DNA of 24,914 nt, from NCBI GenBank assembly GCA_019648995.1, contig BLXT01003938.1, positions 409,005 to 433,918 on the forward strand, given 5' to 3'. The translations under genes and the position numbers were made by a program. This DNA comes from Plakobranchus ocellatus. Lineage: Eukaryota > Mollusca > Gastropoda > Plakobranchidae. The notes below the pieces were generated by a model. The model ran no database searches. It was given only the letters and a program-made list of their open reading frames with translations, and was not told the DNA's origin. This document shows positions 13,401 to 21,320 of this stretch, piece after piece (position 1 is the stretch's first letter; each line of letters opens with the position of its first letter).

Positions 13401-16400
13401 AGTTTTAATCAAGGGAAAATATTTTATGCAGTTGAGAGCTGAACGCTGATTGAGAAGAAGCTCAAATTGAAAGGGTTTAATTTCTCCATTGTCTCAGGTA
13501 GATCAGCATTTTAAAATTTTAAGCTAATTAAAATTTAAGTAACATATAAAAAGTGATGTGCATGCCTTGTTTGTATCAACGAATTGGATCAGAATATTTT
13601 TTTATATTTTTTTGCTATTGCCACTTCAATATATTGTGCCATATCGCGGGTGACAGAACCGTCACAGAAATCAAATATAATTTGGTGGGTATCAAAATCC
13701 CAAGTCTTGTGATTTGTGTCGTCTTGTGTCATTATGTGAGGATTGCCACCGTTTGTGACAATAATAATGATAGGAAAAGGAAAATGTTTCAAAAAACAAA
13801 AATGAATGTGGCCATGTAAAATTTATGAAGAAACTGTAAAGAGGACCTTCAAAAATGTGGCAAGCAAAAATTGTGCAAAGAAAAAAAAATATGTGGTAAT
13901 GGGTATGTTTGTGTGTGTGCTGCAGAAAAGAAAGGGAGGAGGTAGAAGAATATCCAATAATGCCATAATTCAAATACTGCCATTGAATTTTTTTATGCTT
14001 GGTACATCTTAAGGACTTGAATGTCATGCTCTACAGGAAAAATAGAAGCTGAAAAAGACAGATGTAAACAGGGAGCATATTTTAAAAATGTAAAACTTTA
14101 AACAAGAGGAAAAACACAAGGACTAGAATTTTTTTTTATTTTTATTTTTTATTTTATTTTATTTTATTTTTTTTTTTTNNNNNNNNNNNNNNNNNNNNNN
14201 NNNNNNNNNTTTTTTTTGGGGGGGGGGGATATGTTATACAACATTTTATCCAAAATAATGTAGCAACAATACTCACATAAGGTCTGTTAAGAAAACTCCA
14301 GTTTTTGCCAAGTCCAAAACGCAACTGTCTCTTTTTCAGTGCTGAATGTTAAAAATGACAAACTAATGAAAAGTCAAGTCTTACGTTCCATATAAAGAAG
14401 TTTTTTCCAGACAGAAAGTATACGTGCACTAAGATAATTTTTTCTTTTTTTTTTAAGAGAAGAGGGATGTTGCCTTTTTTTTTTTTTTCAAGAAGACAGC
14501 TTAGGCATTCACTTTTTGGCACAGGATCATGCTACTACTTTTTAAATTCCTTCCTCTATGTTTGTGTTTCATTTCAGGCCATTTCATCATGTTCTAAAAA
14601 AAAATTTTAATGCACTCCAGAAGATTATTTTTCTTTGGCGGTAGTGTTAAAAGAGTTCTTTTTCAATTTGATAGTTGCTGTCCACATTATCCTATATCTT
14701 TGTGCGCTGTAACTTATTGTCTTGAGATCAAATCAAATATCTCATTACAAGTCTGAATGAGTCAGAAGTTTCATATTGAGCATTTTAAATACTGAAACAG
14801 CCTACATCTTTTTGCAAGGTTTGCATCAGTGAAAACAAGATCTCTCTCTTCAAATGCCTTGCTTATAAGCGTTGGCGATCATGTCCCTCCACAAATCCCA
14901 ATCTTTAACAGCGGTCAGTTTCTGTCACTCTTCCTGGTCCAAGCCATGTGACCAGTCCATCCTTTATCTTTTCCCTTTGTCTTCCTCTGCTTCTTTTTCC
15001 TTCCAACTTTCCTGTTGTTACCAAATGCTCCAGTTTTTCTCTTCTCATCACGTAACCCGGAAAGGTGGCTTGACGTTTTCATATAGTTCTGACCAGTGAT
15101 CTTCTTTAATTAGCTTCATCCAGAACTCTCTCATTCGGTTTCTTTGCGGTCCAAATTATCCGGAGCATTCTTCTAAGGAACCACATTTCTGTTGCTTCTG
15201 GCTTATCTTGAATTTGCTTTGAGATTGTCCATGCTTCACATCCATACATTAGAATAGGTTCTATGTGGCACTGGAGGGCTCTTTTTCTCTTTTCGATGGA
15301 GATGTGTTTATTTGTCAGGACTGTTTTCATCTTTTGAAAGTGGATCTTTGCCTGAACATTTCTTGCTGACATTTCTCTGTTTTACCATCGTTTGAAATTA
15401 TTGTTCCTAGATATTTTGACAGTAAAAAAAAATTGTCTGAAAAAACAGTAATGATTGTGATATTTGACCAAAAAAAATTACCTGTGCAATAGTGGACAAC
15501 AATTTCTAATGAACTCCAATGACTGAATCAAAGATTGTATACTCTGTTGTTTTCAGAAAATTAGATAGCGCTATAATAATTCAAGGTTGGGATTTTCAAG
15601 TCATTGAAAACGAGGTGGCAAAGACTCAGTAGGATTGGTTGCAAGACAAATGAGCCAGATTACGCAGGCAATTTGAATTTTTTCCCTCTTTTTTTTACAG
15701 GTTTTTTTTTTTGTTTTTTTTTTATACTTAAAACTTCAATACCTTGACACAGAGCTACAATCATCTCTATCCAATTTGCACCATTGCAAAGTTTATTGAT
15801 TGTATAAAAATTAAACATGTTCAAAATGTGACTTCCAATTCATCAGACTCATTGTTAGAAATGTATAAATTTATATCTATTGCCTCTTCTTCATTGGTTG
15901 TTAACACAAATTTCTTTTTGTATATTGCCACATCCTAGATTTTTTTTCCTCAAGTATCTTGGATCTTAATGGACTATAGAGTGATTTGTTCCTCTTCTTG
16001 ACAATATATCTCATATTTTTATGGTGTTATATATATCTTTCTGATAATTGATTATGTATTTTCTGAATACATATGTATATCTTTTCCATCTGCTTAAAAT
16101 TTTCTTAGCAAAGACTAAAATAACTTATAAAGCAAATGGTGTGTTTTTTTTGTTTTTTTAAATCACAGTTATATGTCAATGATGACGAAAGCAAGATTCA
16201 TGTTAATTGTACCTAATTAGAGAAAATTTGACACTGTGAAAAAAAGGTCATGGCAATGTCATTTTCAACTCATGATGCCTGCATAAATTTTATGTTAATT
16301 TAAATTTGCTCAGAATAGAAAGACATTTTCATTTCTGCAATAGTTTATTTACTGAAAGCGACAGAGTATACAATCTTTGATTCAGTCATTGAAGTTAATT

Positions 16401-18863
16401 ACAAATTGTTGTCTACTATTACATAAGTACAGTAGACCACACCTAAACCGAAAAAACGACTAAACCAAAAAGAAATTGAAGAGCTTTCCGTTTTTCCTCT
16501 TATTCTTTCTTATTAAACATGCGGTAAACCGAAAGCGTTGGCTGCCTTACTATCGCTATAGCGAAATAAAAACTACCAGGAAAGCCCAGTCACTGTCCGA
16601 CCGACACATTGAAAAAAATCTCTTTTTTTTTTTACACTCCTTGCCCATCCCTTTCTTTAGCGCATTATTCCATTCAAACCCAATACTGTTAGTTACCGGT
16701 ACCTCACACTACAGACGGCCATGCCCGATGTCTGGCTATGTCTACTACACGCGCCTGCCCATCCCTTCTCTTTTACCACTCAGTTACGCAGCGGGACCGT
16801 GCCAGATATTCCCTACATGTCTAGGTCCCGTAAGCACTAAGCTAAGCAAACACTGTTGCATCACAGCCGGTAATAAAGCCATATCTCTTGTGGAGAGCTT
16901 CAGAAGCGGAAAACTTAGACGATGATTAAATTGTACAAGTAGAGACTAGGACCCGAAAACTTTCTTAGGCGATGATGAAATTGTGAAAACTCTATTTCTT
17001 AACTGAAAAGGAAAGAGAAATGGATAAAATAGAAAGATTCGTGGATAGGCGTGTTCATTCACATTATGGTGTGACGATGGTTGGGATTGGTTTAACTTAA
17101 TATTTCCAAAGTTGGTTACTCTCCATTATTAATCTTACATATTTAATGCACAATGCTTAAACCTAGATTTTCAGTTTAAACGTGTTCCACTGTAATTTTT
17201 TTTTTGTCAAATATCACAATCATTACTTTTTTTTTCAGACAATTTTTCTTTTACTGTCAAAGCCTTTCAACAGTCTCTCTATTTGCCCTGCCTTTGATCT
17301 CACAGCTTGAAAATCATAAGTGTAATTCAAATTCAAAGAAATTTTATTCCCTATGTTACAATTATCACGTGGATAAAATCACATTTGCAGTTTTATGTCA
17401 CTGATAAAATTAATTAGAAAAAAGTTTTCATTCAAATGAAAATATCATCCAAGCAGAAAATATGCAACATGAGCAGGGCCACAGCAAAAAAAAAAAAAAA
17501 GAATGCTTTACTACAAAAACAGAAATTCTAACAGTTCAGATAATTATAAACTCCTCACACCCAAATTAGCTCTCATCTTGGACATAACTGTTTGATACCA
17601 ATTGATATGGACCTACAAAACCTGTTTTACACAATGCTTCAAGCCAAATTTTTCATATCTTTTTTAATGCCACTATTTCCTAAAAGTGCTCTATACATGA
17701 GCAACTTGTGGCTCAGGTTATCAAATTTCTAAATTATGTGATAAAAAAAAAAATTTAAAGACTAGATGTGGATCTTCTAATATCTACCATTGTTTCCATC
17801 ATCATCATCATCACCATATTTGAAAACAATTTTAAAAGAGTAATTAAACTATATGTGGATAATCTAATACAGTGGAAACCTGATATAACAAGGATGGTGG
17901 GACCAGAGCAATAGTCCTGTTATATCAGATCCCTGTTAAATCAAAAATGCAACGGAAGCAAGAATTTATGGACTAATCAGCATATTTTGTCAAAACCCTG
18001 GATGATTTCATACTATTCGTTAATTGATAAGCATTTCCTTGTTGGTGATCATAATGAAAAAAGAGTCCATCACCAACAATGTGCAATACTGTGTACATGT
18101 GTGTGTGATGTGAAGCCCTCAAGCAGGCTCTGCCACATGACTCGTTACATGTGTGTAGCTGGGCCTAGTGCTAGATCAGGGTCTGCAGCCTTCTCTTGGT
18201 TCACCTGCTGTTAAGCATGTAATTGCAGTGACTGGTTCTCGCATAGGCTTGTTCTATCACTGTGCTCTTTCTTATTTTAGTGAGTCTGTGTCCCTGTTAT
18301 AACAGGTTGAGCTTCTATGAAGCCCTGTTATTGCCGACAATTTTTACTTAAGATAAAGATTGCGAAGAAACCGGGTTTTATGCTTGCACTGCATCATGGT
18401 TTAATTAGACTTTTAAGGACAGGTCAAACAATATTTAGTCATCACTCATTCACGACAAAGCTAATTTTTCTTGCAAGTGTAAACCATCATCATCATTTTT
18501 TTTTTTTAATTAAATATCTTACTCATGACACTGGAGTTGGCTGTGCTATATTATCGCTGCTCCAGAACTCAAATTAGGTTATATTTATAGCCTATTTTAT
18601 TTTATTGGTGAGGAAGGAAGTAATAGAACTAGAAAAGAAACCAAAAAATATCAGATTCAGAATGAATAATATAGTGTATGGTCTCTGAGATGATCCACAA
18701 ATTATATTCATAATGCTAACAAGGTGTAAATTATGGCCTGGAGACAAATATCAGACTCACCGTCACCTTCAATGAACACTCTCCACCAAGAATAGACAAT
18801 GCCATAAATCCCAATTACCCAGTATGCCCATCTCTCCCATTTAGGCAAAATGTCTTGCACCAT
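6850..18863 (-). CDS. hhat: Hedgehog acyltransferase (HHAT/Rasp), six coding exons, 3' end outside window
   Basis: Spliced from 18863-18761, 14341-14277, 12623-12507, 11766-11572, 9594-8864 and 7018-6850: 1380 nt, 460 codons, no internal stop. Known family role: MBOAT-family multipass ER enzyme that transfers palmitate from palmitoyl-CoA to the N-terminal cysteine of Hedgehog ligands. Seen here: the N-terminal ILPKWE start, an early W-rich helix, the MBOAT core (FIFGPLTMFEDF, residues 255-266), PRC-x14-FD with C370 and D385, the YIPVGGS loop (397-403) and LWHGG with H425. The Asp-His spacing is 40, as in human HHAT (D339/H379), and C370 sits 15 residues before the Asp like the human heme ligand C324. 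Retention of the catalytic His argues against the HHATL paralogue. The protein is longer than human before the active site because of a polar insert at about 194-238. About 70-80 C-terminal residues are not found. Intron 1 is 4.4 kb and full of transposons. Confidence 0.93.
7372..7411. repeat. (CT)20 microsatellite
   Basis: Uninterrupted CT dinucleotides in HHAT intron 5, followed by CGATGAGAG. Confidence 0.97.
7459..7482. repeat. Perfect GC-rich 9-bp stem hairpin
   Basis: CCACGGGAA, loop TCCGTG, TTCCCGTGG. The stem is perfect and stands out from the AT-rich intron around it. Confidence 0.7.
7560..7860. repeat. Dispersed repeat, partial copy related to the long-TIR element core
   Basis: Shares an ordered set of blocks with 15667-15960: GAATTTGAAATTTTTTTCCC, then about 130 bp later the exact 17-mer TCAAAATGTGACTTCCA (7712-7728 and 15821-15837), then T-rich tracts. 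Overall similarity is low but colinear. This suggests a second, degraded copy in HHAT intron 5. Confidence 0.4.
7940..7967. repeat. (AT)n microsatellite
   Basis: About 14 AT units in HHAT intron 5. Confidence 0.95.
8864..9594 (-). CDS. hhat: HHAT exon 5 (large exon; MBOAT core, heme Cys and catalytic Asp)
   Basis: 731 nt, acceptor ttttttcag at 9595 onward and donor gtgaat. It enters in phase 0 and leaves in phase 2. It encodes residues 161-403: a motif SQFYNGHAFLIIKLISFG, a Ser/Thr/acidic insert (194-238), a helix and MBOAT signature FPSFIFGPLTMFEDF, three further helices, GRFDG, PEPRC with C370 and MWKYFD with D385, then YLYIPVGGS. This single exon covers a long stretch of the family core. 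The polar insert lies in the loop before the core helix and has no counterpart of this length in human HHAT. Confidence 0.95.
9595..11571 (-). other. hhat: HHAT intron 4
   Basis: GT-AG intron of 1977 nt, phase 0. No transposon recognised. ORFs in 10394-10944 have no coding character I can defend. Confidence 0.8.
11572..11766 (-). CDS. hhat: HHAT exon 4
   Basis: 195 nt (65 codons), phase 0 in and out, acceptor atttccag and donor gtaaaa. It encodes residues 96-160: two or three hydrophobic helices (CGLLLCDLSCLCVIFGYKVV..., then VLLVYLISQLGSVAGIWIVL and ADIITLTLSGFI). These align with the membrane block of HHAT that follows the exon 3 helix. Confidence 0.87.
11767..12506 (-). other. hhat: HHAT intron 3
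   Basis: GT-AG intron of 740 nt, phase 0. Contains only the 20-bp palindrome at 12411. Confidence 0.85.
12411..12430. repeat. Perfect 20-bp palindrome
   Basis: TTCACTTTTTAAAAAGTGAA, in HHAT intron 3 about 80 bp past the exon 3 donor. Confidence 0.8.
12507..12623 (-). CDS. hhat: HHAT exon 3
   Basis: 117 nt (39 codons), phase 0 in and out, acceptor ttctcag and donor gtgagt. It encodes residues 57-95. The pattern W-x2-W-x6-L then LIHIATSQICRLLR corresponds to the human HHAT stretch with WSFW...LLLGHMVVSQ, including the conserved H..xSQ spacing. This is a predicted membrane helix with a basic cytosolic flank. Confidence 0.85.
12802..13116. mobile_element. piggyBac-like MITE, 315 bp, TTAA target duplication
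   Basis: Perfect 13-bp terminal inverted repeats, CTCTTTAACCAGT at 12802-12814 and its complement at 13104-13116, each bordered by TTAA (12798-12801 and 13117-13120). TTAA duplication is the hallmark of piggyBac-superfamily insertion. No coding capacity is seen. The right end carries two copies of GAGCGTTT-TGACTGG (13050-13065 and 13093-13108, one mismatch) and a 15-bp palindrome AACGCTC-T-GAGCGTT (13085-13099). It lies in HHAT intron 2. Confidence 0.8.
14088..14228. other. Low-complexity T/A tract with 31-N assembly gap and G run
   Basis: TTTTATTTT repeats, then N at 14179-14209, then T8 and about 11 G. Length and content here are unreliable. The tract starts about 50 bp from the exon 2 donor. 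A second gap of 3 Ns is at 23824-23826 after a T run. Confidence 0.95.
14277..14341 (-). CDS. hhat: HHAT exon 2
   Basis: 65 nt, acceptor attcag at 14342-14347 and donor gtgagt at 14276-14271. It enters in phase 1 and leaves in phase 0, exactly fitting exons 1 and 3. It encodes residues 35-56, a basic then tryptophan-containing juxtamembrane segment (ALKKRQLRFGLGKNW...NRPY). Similarity to HHAT is weak in this variable loop, so the call rests on splice sites, phase and position between two clear exons. A 31-N gap and T/G homopolymers lie just beyond its donor (14088-14228). Confidence 0.72.
14853..15413 (-). mobile_element. Second copy of the same LINE, short 3' fragment
   Basis: Closely similar along its length to 1887-2466 of the first LINE (shared GCCTTGCTT-taagcgttggcgatcatg, and the antisense of the MWFLRRMLRI-type motif), in the same orientation. 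Only the C-terminal part is present. Small deletions break the frame, for example a short loss near 15381 and a missing stretch near 14920. The (TGA)n tail is gone and I see no target duplication. Its 5' end abuts the left arm of a long-TIR element at 15415. It lies in HHAT intron 1. Confidence 0.88.
15415..15563 (+). repeat. Left inverted-repeat arm of the split element
   Basis: Pairs with 17261-17193 plus 16429-16345. It retains the undivided TA at 15479-15480 that corresponds to the insertion site of the nested MITE in the right arm. Confidence 0.8.
16430..17192. mobile_element. pogo/Tc1-like MITE (763 bp) nested in the right arm, TA duplication
   Basis: Ends CAGTAGACCACACCTAAACC at 16430 and, reverse-complemented, CAGTGGAACACGTTTAAACT from 17192. 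About 19 of 25 terminal bases match, and TA flanks both ends (16428-16429 and 17193-17194). CAGT-G-A ends with TA duplication fit the pogo/Tigger branch of Tc1/mariner. The interior is clearly richer in GC than the surroundings (16620-16920). It holds a 149-codon plus ORF (16476-16925) that resembles no transposase I know and is probably chance. An internal imperfect repeat CTTAG-CGATGAT-AAATTGT occurs at 16914-16934 and 16964-16984. Confidence 0.78.
17799..17818. repeat. (ATC)n short microsatellite
   Basis: Five to six CAT/ATC units just left of the second pogo-like MITE. The trinucleotide resembles the LINE tail repeat, but no LINE sequence adjoins it. Confidence 0.7.
17870..18319. mobile_element. 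Second pogo-like MITE, about 450 bp
   Basis: The left end CAGTGGAA-ACCTGATATAACA-GG (17870 on, preceded by TA) is matched by the reverse complement of the right end (CATAGAAGCTCAACCTGTTATAACAGGG split as CA-TAGAAGCTCA and ACCTGTTATAACAGGG, from 18319). A subterminal inverted copy, CCTGTTATATCAG at about 17917-17929, makes a hairpin with the left end, as is common in pogo-type elements. The right TA is not preserved. No transposase is seen. Confidence 0.68.
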
Positions 18864-18869
18864 ATTTTC
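18761..18869 (-). CDS. hhat: HHAT exon 1 (start codon exon; 6 nt of 5' UTR)
   Basis: The acceptor ...cttttcag precedes the exon at 18870-18871 and the donor gtgagt follows at 18760-18755. The ATG is at 18863-18861, context AATATGG (A at -3, G at +4). It encodes residues 1-34 plus the first base of codon 35 (phase 1). The peptide MVQDILPKWERW lines up with the N-terminus of HHAT proteins, which start at an LPRWE-type sequence, and then runs into a first hydrophobic helix (YWVIGIYGIVYSWW). That match, not ORF length, decides the start. The acceptor directly before the ATG implies a noncoding leader exon upstream. Confidence 0.88.
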
Positions 18870-20225
18870 CTGAAAAGTAAGCATGAGCTAAAATTTAAAA
18901 TGTGATATAATAGGCACTATGATGCCATAAAACGTCTCTAATGAAAACAGGAAGATTGATTAGATTTTCAGAAAAAGGACTGCCATCGAAAAGCCTCTGA
19001 TGTAAATCATGATTATTAGAAAAAGTAGTTCAAAACAATATAAATTTTCCTATAAATTCATTTAATTAACATCAATCTGCAAAAAATGCAATCTGTGCTG
19101 TACCTCTGTCCATACAACACATGAGCTCAATAAACACCACCACCTTTGGCAATTTGGCAAGGCTGTCTACTTTTCAATCAAATCTTTTGATGAAGCCTCA
19201 CAACTCATTAACATCTGCTCTCTAGGCACTCAGATGTGATTAGCCTTCTCAGCTATACTTCAAAGTCTTCACTAAGGTAGGAGCATAGAAGTACGATAGC
19301 AGTCAGAGTCCTTAAACCCTGATCCCTTCTTTTTTGTCTGAGACATTTTAATGGCAGGGTCATGTTCTCTTTCAAAAGAGTCTTTTGATAAAAAAAAGCT
19401 ATCAAACTATTTGTTTACAGCACAAAACTGCATTATTATAATATTATATTGACACAATTTCGACCTAAAATTCAAAGATTATGGCCACTTTTTGCCGAAA
19501 AAAAACCTCATATTTACTAAAGGCCTTCTATAGAAAAAAATTAAACAGCAGGGACTGTATTTGGCAAACAAAACAAAGAAAAAAATGCACTGAACTTTGT
19601 AACAATGTCTAGCATTTGCAAACTTGTATACTATGCATCGTGGGCTTCCTTATGTATTTTCTGCTCATGCAATGTTTTAGAGTGTCTTTAGAGAAATATC
19701 AATAATTGTGGCTGAGGACAAATACTTCTCTGTTCATACCCATAATTAGAACTCATCAAAATTTCTGGTGGACACACTACAGGGTTATTAAAAAAACTTA
19801 GAAATGGGATTCAAGCCCTAATTTATTTTATATATATATATACATTCTCATTGGCTAATGCTGATATTGATAACAAACCTTTTTTTTTTCCAATGTATAA
19901 ATTTTCTTTTTTTTAATCACAACAGCTGCAACTTGTGTTGTAGCAATAAAGTGGGGTATTTTTTAGTTATTTGGTGGCAAAAAATCATGTAAAGGAGAGG
20001 TATTGGGTATTAAATAGGACCAGAATGAATAAAGAAATACTGAACAGACAAAACCAAATCCTTAGCTTCAGATTACAAACAAGACACAACAGATTACCCA
20101 AAGGCTTGTTTTTAATTTTTTCAAAATACTTAAAATGGGGATTTTTCTTTCAGCTTTTAAGTATTCCTCAAAAGTTCAATTTGACATATGATTACATAAT
20201 AATGATTGACAGAAAATCAATACTG
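18870..20225. other. 5' flank or leader intron of HHAT, no gene recognised
   Basis: AT-rich. The stretch 19090-19400 has more balanced composition and looks like a transposon or old exon. A 40-codon minus open stretch there ends with tandem stops, and I cannot identify it. Confidence 0.5.
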
Positions 20226-20275
20226 AAATGACCTGAGGTCATTTACGAAACCCTCCATTTTTTTTAATATGTAAA

Positions 20276-20444
20276 GTATGGGGGATTTTATTACCCCAGA
20301 CGTACAGATAGGCATAAAGCAATTTTTTTTATTGTACAGTATGGGGTCCCGCAGTCACCTCCATATGTACTGATAAGACTATATTGCTATTGAAATGTGG
20401 AGGGACTCAGTTACCCCCAATGTAAGGATACGGCAATAAAACAC
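20276..20444. repeat. Degenerate tandem repeat, about three units of 50-63 bp
   Basis: Units near 20276-20338, 20339-20395 and 20396-20444 share the order GTATGGGG / TTACCCC-type / GTAC-GATA / GCAAT. Each unit has a G-run followed about 15 bp later by a C-run, so each can fold on itself. Divergence is high. Confidence 0.45.
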
Positions 20445-20703
20445 CTAACGAAGCACATGTTTACAAAATCTAAAATTGGAGTTATTTTGGAGAGACTTTC
20501 CACTGCCAAAGTGGATCAGGGCTTCAAACAACAGAGAACTCTTTGCAGTCATTCCAAATCTTTTGGCTCTAAAAACTCAACCAGGACATAGGATATTTCC
20601 CTCACCCAAAAATTAAATGGCACACTTGAAGATCTGACCCTCATAGCAGACTTTGTACTAGTCACTGGTCTACAACATGGTTTGCCAGCATTGCAAGAAA
20701 AAA

Positions 20704-20787
20704 AAAATTGTAATATCCTACCTTCAGATTGATATTCCTTGCAAGAAAGCAAGGACAATCAATCTGCAGTTAGGATATTACAATTTT
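20704..20787. repeat. Near-perfect hairpin, 39-nt arms, 6-nt loop
   Basis: The left arm 20704-20742 and right arm 20749-20787 are reverse complements at 35 of 39 positions, with mismatches only at arm positions 18, 21, 31 and 32. The loop is AAGAAA. Size and shape resemble a pre-miRNA-like stem or a tiny foldback element. Nothing in the sequence shows that it is transcribed. Confidence 0.75.
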
Positions 20788-21034
20788 CATTTTAGCCCCA
20801 CAATAAAAGGATTCTGCTCAGAAATGATGCATAATTCTATTGAACAGTCATTCTTCTTCTTCCATAGGTGCTTTGTTTGGAGCAGACAATGGCAATCATG
20901 TTTCTGCACTCAAATCTACTCTCAGTTAACCTCATATAGTTGTATGACCTAAAAACTGTTGTTGCCTATGACTGGTTTTTTAATTAGCAATTGCTCAAGA
21001 TTAGCCTCTTCAGTACCAATTCATTGGATTTTTT

Positions 21035-21320
21035 TTTTGTCCATGATATCCTCACCATTCTTCTGATAAACCACATCTCCACTGCTTCTAGTTTTCCCTC
21101 TTTTTCCTTTTTTATTGTACAACACTCACTAACTTACAAAAGTAGGGACCATACATATGTTTTCCTTACCCTTATTTTAGTTTTCATACTTATATTTTTG
21201 TTTGCCAGTATTGGTTTCATTTTTTAGAATATCTTTGGCTATGGCTATTCTTCTACTTATTTCATTTGTGCATCTACTGTCTGATGTCATCAGATCCCAA
21301 TTTCCAGCTAATATCATTTT
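21035..21320 (-). mobile_element. Old LINE relic, C-terminal ORF region
   Basis: On the minus strand three frames together read as a decayed LINE C-terminus: SDSRCTNEISRRIAIAKD, then ILANKNISMKTKIRVRKT, then KLEAVEMWFIRRMVRISWT. The last is plainly related to KLEATEMWFVRRMLRIPWT of the 1885-4548 element, with the same order and spacing of blocks. Divergence is much greater than between the other two copies, so it is older or from a sister family. Frameshifts and stops are present and the boundaries are approximate. Confidence 0.75.

Larger units (their letters stand above)
12624..14276 (-). other. hhat: HHAT intron 2
   Basis: About 1.65 kb including the 31-N gap, phase 0. Holds the piggyBac-like MITE. 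The section 13550-13830 is less AT-rich with short inverted repeats (GTGAC-agaacc-GTCAC near 13650) but no recognised gene. Confidence 0.78.
15415..17261. mobile_element. Long-terminal-inverted-repeat element, split by a nested MITE
   Basis: The left arm (15415-15563, about 150 bp) is matched in reverse complement by 17261-17193 followed directly by 16429-16345. The arms agree at roughly 85-90 percent; for example TCAATGACTGAATCAAAGAT... in the left and its complement near 16371-16405, and GTAATGATTGTGATATTTGA versus its complement near 17205-17226. The right arm is interrupted exactly at a TA by the 16430-17192 element. The core (about 15564-16344) is AT-rich with no recognisable protein. 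Outer ends are uncertain because a LINE fragment abuts the left arm; no target duplication is seen. Confidence 0.8.
14342..18760 (-). other. hhat: HHAT intron 1, transposon sink
   Basis: 4419 nt, phase 1. Contains the second LINE copy, the split long-TIR element with its nested MITE, and the second pogo-like MITE, together well over half of its length. Confidence 0.8.

Noticed and set aside
13692..14027. 111-codon minus ORF in HHAT intron 2
   Set aside because: His/Phe/Ser-rich translation of AT-rich repeats. It overlaps other-frame ORFs on both strands and lies inside a confirmed intron.
16476..16925. 149-codon plus ORF as a transposase gene
   Set aside because: It has no helix-turn-helix or DDE/DDD pattern, is full of Phe/Leu/Ser runs from T-rich sequence, and lies wholly inside a MITE.
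17799..17818. (ATC)n run as a LINE tail
   Set aside because: No LINE sequence adjoins it on either side.
20549..20758. 69-codon minus ORF ending near 20549
   Set aside because: Parts look protein-like in both strands, but it runs through one arm of the hairpin, has no splice support and matches nothing I know.
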